This document shows positions 1-5,750 of a stretch of 5,750 nt of DNA, piece by piece. The notes under the pieces were generated by a model. It made no database searches and was not told the DNA's origin. It worked only from the letters and a program-made list of their open reading frames with translations. Made by a program: the position numbers and the translations under genes. The DNA comes from M55B120 sp964426155 (GTDB lineage: Bacteria > Actinomycetota > Humimicrobiia > Humimicrobiales > Humimicrobiaceae), in the NCBI GenBank assembly GCA_964426155.1, contig CAYROY010000078.1, positions 1 to 5,750 on the forward strand, given 5' to 3'. Each line of letters begins with the position of its first letter. Position 1 is the first letter of the stretch.

Positions 1-1
1 T

Positions 2-892
2 CCCCAGGGTGACAAAAATTGTCCCCCCAGCGCCAAAATGCCTGCTAAAGGTTTTTTCTTTGATTCCATAATAAGACAGAAACCCATAGAAGAAGATAAA
101 CTTGACCCAAAAGACAATATAGAAGAATTCAGCCTGCTTGACCAGAGTGATATCCAATATCTAAAAGAGAGGGCCGTAGAGCTAAGAAAGAACAAAGACT
201 ACGCAGTAGTTGCCAGCGGATGGAGCTCCGGTTTTGGCGATATTGCATTTGTCCCGGGCCCGGGGCTTAAGGACCCCAGGGGAATAAGGGATATAGAAGA
301 ATGGTACATCTCTACCTTTGCAAGGAAGGACTATGTAAAGGAAATATTTACAAGGCAGGCTGAAATTTCACTTGAAAACTACAAAAGGATAAATAAAGAG
401 CTGGGAGATCTAATAGATGTAGCGATGATTACCGGCACAGATTTTGGGACCCAGACAACTACTTTTGCATCACTTGATACCTACAGGGAGCTTTATAAGC
501 CATTCCATAAAAAGATAAACAGCTGGATACACAATAATACAGACTGGAAGTGCTTCATACACACAGACGGGGCTATCTTTGATATGATAGCTGACTTTAT
601 AGATGCAGGCTTTGAGATACTAAACCCTGTTCAGATATCAGCAAAGGGGATGGACCCTGCCAGATTAAAGAAAGAATATGGGGACCATATAACATTCTGG
701 GGAGCGGGGGTAGATACCCAGAAGACACTTCCCCTGGGAACACCTTCTGAAGTAAAAGACCAGGTAAGAAGACTTATAGAGGTATTCAGCCCCGGCGGCG
801 GGTTTGTCTTTAGCGGCATACATAATATACAGGCAAATGTCCCATTTGAGAATGTAATAGCCATGATCGAGGCTATGCAGGAATATAGATAA
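2..892 (+). CDS. URO-D-fold (uroporphyrinogen decarboxylase family, MtaA-like) protein, 5' partial
   Basis: The reading frame is open to the window edge. The ATG at 38 has no Shine-Dalgarno sequence, and the residues before it (PQGDKNCPPSAK) read like the family's usual approach to the FFFD-x-IIR segment, so that Met is internal and the N-terminus is missing. Relatives are about 380-400 residues; 296 are present here. Numbering from the Met at 38, the hallmarks are FFFDSIIRQ (6-14), a H175-T-D-G turn, AGFEILNPVQISAKGMDP (190-207), the FWGAGVDTQ strand (220-228) and GGGFVF-x2-IHNIQANVP-x-EN (253-272), all typical of the soluble TIM-barrel URO-D superfamily. This branch is not HemE itself. Some members move methyl groups to or from corrinoid or thiol carriers, but the substrate here cannot be read. 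MtaA-type Zn sites use H-x-C...C; here the equivalent positions appear to be H175-x-D177 and H262. It lies upstream of and codirectional with the xylulokinase gene. Family assignment is firm; function is open. Confidence 0.88.
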   Translation, partial: PQGDKNCPPSAKMPAKGFFFDSIIRQKPIEEDKLDPKDNIEEFSLLDQSDIQYLKERAVELRKNKDYAVVASGWSSGFGDIAFVPGPGLKDPRGIRDIEEWYISTFARKDYVKEIFTRQAEISLENYKRINKELGDLIDVAMITGTDFGTQTTTFASLDTYRELYKPFHKKINSWIHNNTDWKCFIHTDGAIFDMIADFIDAGFEILNPVQISAKGMDPARLKKEYGDHITFWGAGVDTQKTLPLGTPSEVKDQVRRLIEVFSPGGGFVFSGIHNIQANVPFENVIAMIEAMQEYR

Positions 893-1020
893 AATTTTAT
901 AAACAGGTAGAAATATTTCAAATTATAGATTTATAAAAAAAGATTATATTATAAATTTTTATTCTTACTGGAATATGAGGTTAGCTTTTTAATTATAAAT
1001 TTATGGAAACGGGAGAGCCA
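893..1020 (+). promoter_or_regulatory. AT-rich intergenic region and probable xylB leader, with three copies of a 12-bp motif
   Basis: This 128-nt gap is almost entirely A and T up to about 1002. It holds AATTATAAATTT at 991-1002, with one-mismatch copies at 921-932 (AATTATAGATTT) and 947-958 (TATTATAAATTT). An AT-only 8-bp inverted repeat (929-936 with 949-956) is followed by five Ts (956-960) and could act as a weak terminator for the upstream gene, but it has no GC in the stem. I see no well-spaced pair of -35 and -10 boxes, although several TATAAT-like hexamers occur by composition. A promoter for xylB here is plausible and is an inference. Read-through from the URO-D-like gene is equally possible. 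Confidence 0.35.
1011..1015 (+). promoter_or_regulatory. Ribosome binding site that sets the xylB start
   Basis: GGGAG lies 5 nt before the ATG at 1021, which is good Shine-Dalgarno geometry. It falls inside the longest open frame that begins at ATG 1003. That earlier ATG is preceded only by AATTATAAATTT, so translation most likely starts at 1021. Confidence 0.7.
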
Positions 1021-2547
1021 ATGGAATATCTTATGGGTTTTGATATCGGTACAACTTCTACCAGATGTATTCTTATAGACAGAAATGGTAAATTGATTTC
1101 CTCGGCCACAAAAGAGTATCCCATGGATACCCCGAAACCTGGCTGGGCGGAGCAGGACCCCGACAGCTGGTGGGAAGCAACAGTCGGTACAGTAAAAGAA
1201 GTACTGGGTTCATCAAATATAGACCCCGGCGATATCTCAGCTATAGGTCTTTCCGGACAGATGCACGGATCGGTATTTCTGGATAAAGATGGTAAGGTTA
1301 TAAGACCGGCACTTTTGTGGTGCGACCAGAGGACAAGAGAGCAGTGCGAAGACATATACAAAACCTTCGGGGGCGAGGAAGAGTTCATAAAACTTTCTTT
1401 TAACAGGGCACTTACCGGATTTACAGCACCCAAAATATTATGGCTGAGGCAGATAGAGCCTGAAAATTACAGCAGGGTTGCAAAAATACTTCTCCCCAAA
1501 GACTACATTAGGTACAGGCTCTCCGGTACATTTGCTACTGAGGTATCCGATGCATCGGGAACAATACTTATGGATATAGAGAAGAGGAACTGGTCGGATG
1601 CAATAATCGACGGGCTTTCTATAGACCTCGACCTTCTGCCGCCAGTATATGAGTCAGACTATATATCATCCCGTGTTTCTAAAGAAGCTTCCCTGCTGAC
1701 AGGCCTCCCCCAGGGAACACCAATTGCAGGCGGCGCTGGCGACCAGGCAGGCGGCGCAGTGGGTTCCGGAATAGTCTATGAAGGTATAATCTCTGATTAT
1801 CTGGGTACTTCAGGGGTAGTCTTTGCCCACTCGGATTCACCTTCATATGACCCGGAGGGAAGACTTCACTGCTTCTGCCACGCGGTCCGGGGAGCATGGC
1901 ACCTTATGGGAGTGACCCTTGCCGCAGCAGGCTCATATAAATGGTACCATGATAATTTCGGAGTATCTGATGCAATAAAAGATAAATATAGTGGGCTTTC
2001 AGGTTACGAGCTTTTAAATAAGCAGGCAGAAGAAGCGCCTCCAGGGTCGGAAGGCCTTATATTCCTTCCATATCTTTCCGGAGAGAGAACCCCGTATGCA
2101 GATCCAGATGCAAGAGGCGTCTTTTTTGGGCTTTCCTACCTGCACAATCAGAGGCACTTTTCCAGAGCAGTAATGGAAGGAGTTTCTTTTTCCCAATACG
2201 ACTGCCTTAAACTTATGAAGGATCTGGGGATAACTTCTGAAAAGATAGTACTTTTCGGAGGAGGGTCCAGATCAGAGCTCTGGAGGCAGATCACTGCTGA
2301 TATCTTTAATACACGTGTAGTCACATTGAATGTAAGTGAAGGACCTTCTTACGGAGCTGCAATAATTGCAGGCGTAGGTGCAGGCATATACGAAGACATA
2401 AAAAAAGCTACCCGGACGATCATAAGTGAAGTCACATCTACAGAACCAGAAAATAAAAATGTCGAAAAATATAATAAATACTACCAGGTTTACAGGTCAC
2501 TTTACGGCAGCCTGACAGAAGAATTTAAGAAAATATCACAAATATGA
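1021..2547 (+). CDS. xylB: Xylulokinase (FGGY-family carbohydrate kinase)
   Basis: Cytoplasmic ATP-dependent kinase predicted to phosphorylate D-xylulose to D-xylulose 5-phosphate, feeding the pentose phosphate pathway. Numbering from ATG 1021 (508 aa; family about 480-520): the N-terminal phosphate-1 motif is GFDIGTTSTR (6-15); the xylulokinase-type substrate loop GQMHG is at 79-83, followed by RPALLWCDQRT (95-105); the catalytic base is probably D241 in GGAGDQAGGAVG (237-248); LGTSG (261-265) follows; the second FGGY domain has FLPYLSGERTPYADPDARG (348-366), the FGGY signature helix ending in AVMEGVSF (383-390), the adenosine-site GGGSRS (413-418) and a GPSYGAAIIAG turn (441-451). GQMHG plus W-x-D-x-R favours xylulokinase over glycerol or gluconate kinases, though other pentulose or related sugars cannot be excluded. 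The start is chosen because GGGAG lies 5 nt upstream; the ATG at 1003 would add six residues without a ribosome binding site. The gene is intact. No isomerase or transporter is in view. Confidence 0.93.
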   Translation: MEYLMGFDIGTTSTRCILIDRNGKLISSATKEYPMDTPKPGWAEQDPDSWWEATVGTVKEVLGSSNIDPGDISAIGLSGQMHGSVFLDKDGKVIRPALLWCDQRTREQCEDIYKTFGGEEEFIKLSFNRALTGFTAPKILWLRQIEPENYSRVAKILLPKDYIRYRLSGTFATEVSDASGTILMDIEKRNWSDAIIDGLSIDLDLLPPVYESDYISSRVSKEASLLTGLPQGTPIAGGAGDQAGGAVGSGIVYEGIISDYLGTSGVVFAHSDSPSYDPEGRLHCFCHAVRGAWHLMGVTLAAAGSYKWYHDNFGVSDAIKDKYSGLSGYELLNKQAEEAPPGSEGLIFLPYLSGERTPYADPDARGVFFGLSYLHNQRHFSRAVMEGVSFSQYDCLKLMKDLGITSEKIVLFGGGSRSELWRQITADIFNTRVVTLNVSEGPSYGAAIIAGVGAGIYEDIKKATRTIISEVTSTEPENKNVEKYNKYYQVYRSLYGSLTEEFKKISQI

Positions 2548-2551
2548 TACG

Positions 2552-2567
2552 CCAGGGAAATGCCTGG
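2552..2567. terminator. Short hairpin between convergent genes, possible weak bidirectional terminator
   Basis: CCAGG (2552-2556) pairs with CCTGG (2563-2567) across a 6-nt loop, five nucleotides after the xylB stop codon. CCTGG recurs at 2620-2624, next to the hom stop, and could pair with the same left arm. A second weak pairing is AGTCTT (2576-2581) with AAGACT (2599-2604). No run of Ts follows the main stem on either strand, so it does not fit a canonical intrinsic terminator. Its position in the 81-nt tail-to-tail gap is the main reason to list it. Confidence 0.3.
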
Positions 2568-2628
2568 TCCATATAAGTCTTGCAGCTCTGATTTTAAAAA
2601 GACTCCATTTGTAAAAGTGCCTGGTTTC

Positions 2629-3951
2629 CTAATCCAGATCCTCTACTCTTATTATACTGTTGATACTTCTGACTACATCCAGTCTTTTTAACCTCTCCAC
2701 CGATAAATAGAGGTCTTTGTTCTTTACCATATGGGTAATAAATATGAGCTTTGCACCATCCGGGACATCTGTCTGTTTCTGTATCATTGAGTTTATGCTT
2801 ACATCATGTTTCCCAAAAACTGACGCGATCCTTGCAAGGACACCAGGACGGTCCGCTACATCCATCGCCAGGTAAAATTTTGATGCCGTATTGTCTATAG
2901 ATCTTATCTTTTTATTTTCAAAACAGGTGCAGCCGTAAATTATTCCCTTCCTCTCACGGTTAAAATTCCGGGCTATATTTATTATATCTCCCACGACCGA
3001 GCTGGAAGTCGCCCTGTCTCCCGCCCCGCGGCCGTAGCTCATTATCCTGTCTATATATTTTCCGTAAACATAGACTGCATTAAAGACATCTTCTATTGAA
3101 GCCAGGATATGGTTACCCGGTATAAGTGATGGATGTACCCTTGCAGATATCACTCCATCTTCATCTGTACCAATGGCCAGAAGCTTTATGCTGTAACCCA
3201 TCTCCCTGGCAAATTCTATATCGCTTGACGTAATTTTGGTAATACCTTCCCTGTAAACATCGGCTGGAGTCACCCTGGAGTTAAATGCTATTGATGAAAG
3301 TATGGCCAGTTTATACACTGCATCGTATCCTTCTATGTCAGAAGATGGGTTAGCTTTTTCAGCATATCCCATATCCTGCGCAGACTTCAGTGACTGGTCA
3401 AAAGAGAGGGAATCTTTTTCCATCCTGGTCAGTATATAATTGGTTGTGCCGTTTACTATTCCGACTATTTTATATATCCTGTCTGATGCCAGTGTCGTCT
3501 TGAGGGGGCCTATTATTGGTATACCTCCGAGTACGCTTGCCTCAAACAATATATCTACATTATTTTTTTCAGCTATCCTGTAAAGATCCCTACCCCTGCT
3601 TGCCATAAGATCCTTATTTGCGGTTACCACATACTTACCTGCAGCAAGGGCTGAACTTACAAACTCAAATGCCGGGTCTATGCCACCTATAAGTTCGATA
3701 ACTATATCGACTTCTGGATCACTTAAGACATCTGCTGCGTCTGATGAGACTTTAATATCAGCGGCAGCATCTCCCGGGATCTTTTTTATTTTTTCCGGAT
3801 CTTTTTCTGCTATCCTTATTATATCCAGCTGCTTTCCGATCTTTTTTGCAATGTATTCCTTCTGGCTCGAAATAAGCTCGAACACACCATGGGCAATATA
3901 GCCAAACCCTATCATACCTATATTTATCTTTTTTATGTCTTTGTCCTTCAT
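2629..3951 (-). CDS. hom: Homoserine dehydrogenase with C-terminal ACT domain
   Basis: NAD(P)-dependent reduction of L-aspartate 4-semialdehyde to L-homoserine, the branch point to threonine and methionine, in the cytosol. Numbering from ATG 3951 (440 aa, usual for single-function Hom with ACT): nucleotide-binding GFGYIAHG (15-22); TANKDL (110-115) with conserved K113; NGTTNYIL (167-174); the substrate site GYAE (E198), then DIEGYD (205-210) and YKLAIL with K214, the likely catalytic lysine; GRGAGDRAT (307-315); and an ACT regulatory domain from about 359 to the end (DVADRPGVLARIASVFGKHD), which in this family commonly senses threonine. The open frame extends to a TTG at 3969, but the ATG at 3951 has AGG 6 nt upstream and gives the normal short lead into the Rossmann fold, so it is preferred. 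The gene follows argS by 98 nt on the same strand and may be cotranscribed with it. Small departures: Ala replaces the third Gly of GxGxxG, Ala replaces the usual Pro in GRGAGxxPT, and one extra residue seems to sit between E198 and D205. All main catalytic residues are present. Confidence 0.95.
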   Translation of the reverse strand: MKDKDIKKINIGMIGFGYIAHGVFELISSQKEYIAKKIGKQLDIIRIAEKDPEKIKKIPGDAAADIKVSSDAADVLSDPEVDIVIELIGGIDPAFEFVSSALAAGKYVVTANKDLMASRGRDLYRIAEKNNVDILFEASVLGGIPIIGPLKTTLASDRIYKIVGIVNGTTNYILTRMEKDSLSFDQSLKSAQDMGYAEKANPSSDIEGYDAVYKLAILSSIAFNSRVTPADVYREGITKITSSDIEFAREMGYSIKLLAIGTDEDGVISARVHPSLIPGNHILASIEDVFNAVYVYGKYIDRIMSYGRGAGDRATSSSVVGDIINIARNFNRERKGIIYGCTCFENKKIRSIDNTASKFYLAMDVADRPGVLARIASVFGKHDVSINSMIQKQTDVPDGAKLIFITHMVKNKDLYLSVERLKRLDVVRSINSIIRVEDLD

Positions 3952-3975
3952 CTGATACCTAATCTCCAATCATCT

Positions 3976-3997
3976 TTAAGGGCCTCTGCCCCCTTAA
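3976..3997 (-). promoter_or_regulatory. Hairpin in the hom leader between argS and hom
   Basis: TTAAGGG (3976-3982) and CCCTTAA (3991-3997) are perfect inverted repeats of 7 bp around an 8-nt loop. An alternative fold pairs GGGC (3980-3983) with GCCC (3988-3991) around a 4-nt loop. In the minus-strand transcript the stem ends 24 nt before the hom ATG. No U-run follows on either strand, so it is not a standard intrinsic terminator. It could be an mRNA stability or processing element, or part of a leader control of hom. Structure is seen; function is inferred. Confidence 0.4.
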
Positions 3998-4049
3998 TAT
4001 AATCCAGTTAAATAAGTTACATAATACATAATTGACTCTATATATTACA

Positions 4050-5732
4050 CTACATTTTTTCCGGAGCAGAAATATTCAATATTTTCAGGGCATTCTTAAG
4101 AACCTGCTGCACGAGCAGTAACAGGGCGAGTCTCGAACTATTAACAGACATCATTCCATCTTTGACCTCTATTATCCTGTGCTTATTATAAAATTGGTGA
4201 AACTCCGCAGCCAGTCTTAAAAGATACTGAGACAATATATGCGGTGCATTGTTCTGGCAGCTATTAAACACTACATCCGGATACAAAAGAAGAGCTTTTG
4301 CAATTTCCTTTTCGCTTCTGTTTTTAAACTCGATACCGGAAAAATCAATATTGTCAATATTAATATCATCTCTTGAAAGATCTCCAGGTACTTCATGTTC
4401 TATTTTATTAAAGATACTTTCTATTCTTGCATGTGCATATTGTATATAATACACGGGATTCTGATTTGATTTGCTTCTGGCCAGCGCTATATCGAAATCC
4501 ATTGGCGTATCACATGACACGCTTGTGAAAAAATACCTGACTGCATCTTTACCGACATCATCTATCAGGTCCATTAAAGTATAGACCTTCCCCTTCCGCC
4601 TCGACATCTTGACAGCCATGCCGTCCTTTACAATATTTACCAGCTGGCCTATTATGACCATCAGCTTTTTTTCTCCGATCCCAAGCGCCCTTCCGATAGC
4701 CGTCAGCCGGTCCACATATCCATGGTGGTCAGCACCCAGTATATATATTATCCTGTCAAATCCCCTTGCGGCTTTATCCTGCAGATACATTATATCGGAA
4801 GCAAAATACGTGGGTTCTCCACCGCTTCTTACAACAACCCTGTCCTTTTCATCCCCAAACGCGGTAGATCTGAACCAGACTGCATCATCATTATTGTATA
4901 CCAGGTCTTTATCCCTTAAAAAACTTAGAATCTTCTGAAAATTATCCTTCCTGTAAAGACTGCTCTCATAGAACCAGTTATCAAACCTGACATCCATCTT
5001 CAAAAGGGTCCAGGCTATACGCTCCACCATTATATTTATTATCTCTTTTTTAAAAGATTCAGATTCGGACAGCCTCCCATCCCGGTCAAGAAATACTTTC
5101 CCGAATTTGCCTACAAGCCTGTCCACGGCAATCGAAACCGCTTCAGGCGGATAACCATCCTCCGGATATACGGAATTATATCCAAAATGCTCCAGATAAA
5201 GGGCCGCACCACATTCAGCAAATTTTGACGCCTGGCTTCCGTAATCATTCACATAATATTCCCTGACTACCGTATACCCATTTGCCAGATAAATATTAGA
5301 AAGGATATCCCCCAGGGCACCCCATCTGCCGTGGCCTATATGAAGATCCCCTGTAGGATTGGAACTTACATATTCAAGATTTATGCTTACACCATTTCCG
5401 CTGTCATTTATACCATAATCTTTTTTCGTTCTGCTAATTTCAGCCAGGGCGTCTATTAAGAATTTTTCCCTAAGATCAAAATTTATAAAGCCTGGCTTTA
5501 CGGTCCTTACATTCTCCACTTCTTCCCAATCAGATATCTCATCGGCAATAACAGAAGAAATCTCCATAGGGCCTTTTCTTACCAGGGTAGAAATCACCAT
5601 GGCAGCATTTGTTGAGAGATCACCAAATTTCCTATTTCTCGGCTCTTCTATCGTAAGACTCTCGGGAACATCTTCTATTAGTCTTTCTGATATATATTTA
5701 ACCAGCCTCGCTCTCAATTCTCTGAGAAGCAT
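4050..5732 (-). CDS. argS: Arginyl-tRNA synthetase
   Basis: Class I aminoacyl-tRNA synthetase that charges tRNA-Arg with arginine using ATP in the cytoplasm. At 560 aa it matches the bacterial family length (about 550-590). Domain order: N-terminal Add-1 tRNA-recognition domain (about 1-85; note NRKFGDLSTNAAM at 33-45 and KPGFINF at 79-85); catalytic Rossmann fold opened by SNPTGDLHIGHGR (124-136) carrying the HIGH signature at 131-134; YVNDYGSQ (160-167); YFASDIMYLQDK (309-320); ILGADHHGYVDRL (331-343); KMSRRKG (375-381), the second class I signature in its KMSRR form; DAVRYFF (396-402); and the all-helical anticodon-binding DALR-type domain from YYIQYAHARI (428-437) to the C-terminus. The ATG at 5730-5732 is supported by a strong AAGGAG site 7 nt upstream. 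The gene is complete. It leads a minus-strand pair with hom. Confidence 0.97.
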   Translation of the reverse strand: MLLRELRARLVKYISERLIEDVPESLTIEEPRNRKFGDLSTNAAMVISTLVRKGPMEISSVIADEISDWEEVENVRTVKPGFINFDLREKFLIDALAEISRTKKDYGINDSGNGVSINLEYVSSNPTGDLHIGHGRWGALGDILSNIYLANGYTVVREYYVNDYGSQASKFAECGAALYLEHFGYNSVYPEDGYPPEAVSIAVDRLVGKFGKVFLDRDGRLSESESFKKEIINIMVERIAWTLLKMDVRFDNWFYESSLYRKDNFQKILSFLRDKDLVYNNDDAVWFRSTAFGDEKDRVVVRSGGEPTYFASDIMYLQDKAARGFDRIIYILGADHHGYVDRLTAIGRALGIGEKKLMVIIGQLVNIVKDGMAVKMSRRKGKVYTLMDLIDDVGKDAVRYFFTSVSCDTPMDFDIALARSKSNQNPVYYIQYAHARIESIFNKIEHEVPGDLSRDDINIDNIDFSGIEFKNRSEKEIAKALLLYPDVVFNSCQNNAPHILSQYLLRLAAEFHQFYNKHRIIEVKDGMMSVNSSRLALLLLVQQVLKNALKILNISAPEKM

Positions 5733-5739
5733 ATATTAT

Positions 5740-5745
5740 CTCCTT
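5740..5745 (-). promoter_or_regulatory. Ribosome binding site of argS
   Basis: On the minus strand AAGGAG lies 7 nt before the argS ATG, a near-ideal Shine-Dalgarno sequence and the strongest in the window. The window ends five bases further upstream, so the argS promoter is not visible. Confidence 0.85.
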
Positions 5746-5750
5746 TATAA

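Noticed and set aside
38..892. ATG 38 as the true start of the URO-D-like gene
   Set aside because: The frame stays open to the window edge, the residues upstream look like family sequence, the predicted protein would be about 100 residues short, and no ribosome binding site precedes the ATG.
631..921. 96-aa minus-strand frame with a hydrophobic N-terminus over the end of the URO-D-like gene
   Set aside because: It is antisense to strongly conserved URO-D motifs. The apparent membrane segment comes from the reverse complement of AT-rich codons.
929..960. Intrinsic terminator after the URO-D-like gene
   Set aside because: The inverted repeat with a following T-run has a stem made only of A-T pairs, which is too weak to call as a terminator. 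It is noted only as a possibility in the intergenic entry.
993..1433. 146-aa open frame on the minus strand inside xylB
   Set aside because: It lies antisense to a well-supported FGGY kinase, has no recognisable motif, and is explained as a shadow of the real gene's codons.
3952..3969. TTG at 3969 as the start of hom
   Set aside because: It gives a six-residue extension without a convincing Shine-Dalgarno sequence, whereas the ATG at 3951 has AGG at proper spacing and gives a normal N-terminus.
3970..4049. T-box or other amino-acid riboswitch upstream of hom
   Set aside because: The gap is under 100 nt, has a single short hairpin, lacks a T-box consensus and has no terminator/antiterminator pair with a U-run.
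4609..4938. 109-aa plus-strand frame inside argS
   Set aside because: It overlaps the conserved catalytic region of argS on the other strand and has no family features.

Overview
This window holds four bacterial protein-coding genes in two convergent pairs. I see no tRNA, rRNA, CRISPR array, insertion sequence, or other mobile element. The two housekeeping enzymes are of bacterial type. The DNA leans AT-rich and uses ATA (Ile) and AGA/AGG (Arg) codons heavily. That pattern occurs in several anaerobic and/or thermophilic bacterial lineages, but the sequence does not name a phylum. The argS-hom adjacency recalls the argS-lysA-hom-thrC-thrB order known in Actinobacteria, which is only a weak hint.

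Left half, plus strand: positions 2-892 carry the C-terminal three quarters or so of a uroporphyrinogen-decarboxylase-fold (URO-D/MtaA-like) protein whose 5' end lies outside the window. A very AT-rich gap follows (893-1020), containing three near-copies of a 12-bp motif. Then comes a complete FGGY-family kinase that reads as xylulokinase (1021-2547). Its best start is 18 nt inside the longest open frame, because only that ATG has a Shine-Dalgarno sequence.

Right half, minus strand: a complete arginyl-tRNA synthetase (5732-4050) with a strong ribosome binding site, followed after 98 nt by a complete homoserine dehydrogenase with a C-terminal ACT domain (3951-2629). The gap between them carries a perfect 7-bp GC-cored hairpin just upstream of the hom start. 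The two gene pairs meet tail to tail at 2548-2628, where there is a short hairpin but no convincing intrinsic terminator.

Functionally, the left pair looks like a piece of a sugar-utilisation or methyl-transfer locus (pentulose phosphorylation next to a URO-D-like protein of unknown substrate). The right pair is core metabolism (Arg-tRNA charging; the branch of the aspartate pathway toward threonine and methionine). I found no clearly undescribed system. The points most worth checking are the altered metal-site pattern of the URO-D-like protein beside a sugar kinase, and the hairpin in the hom leader.
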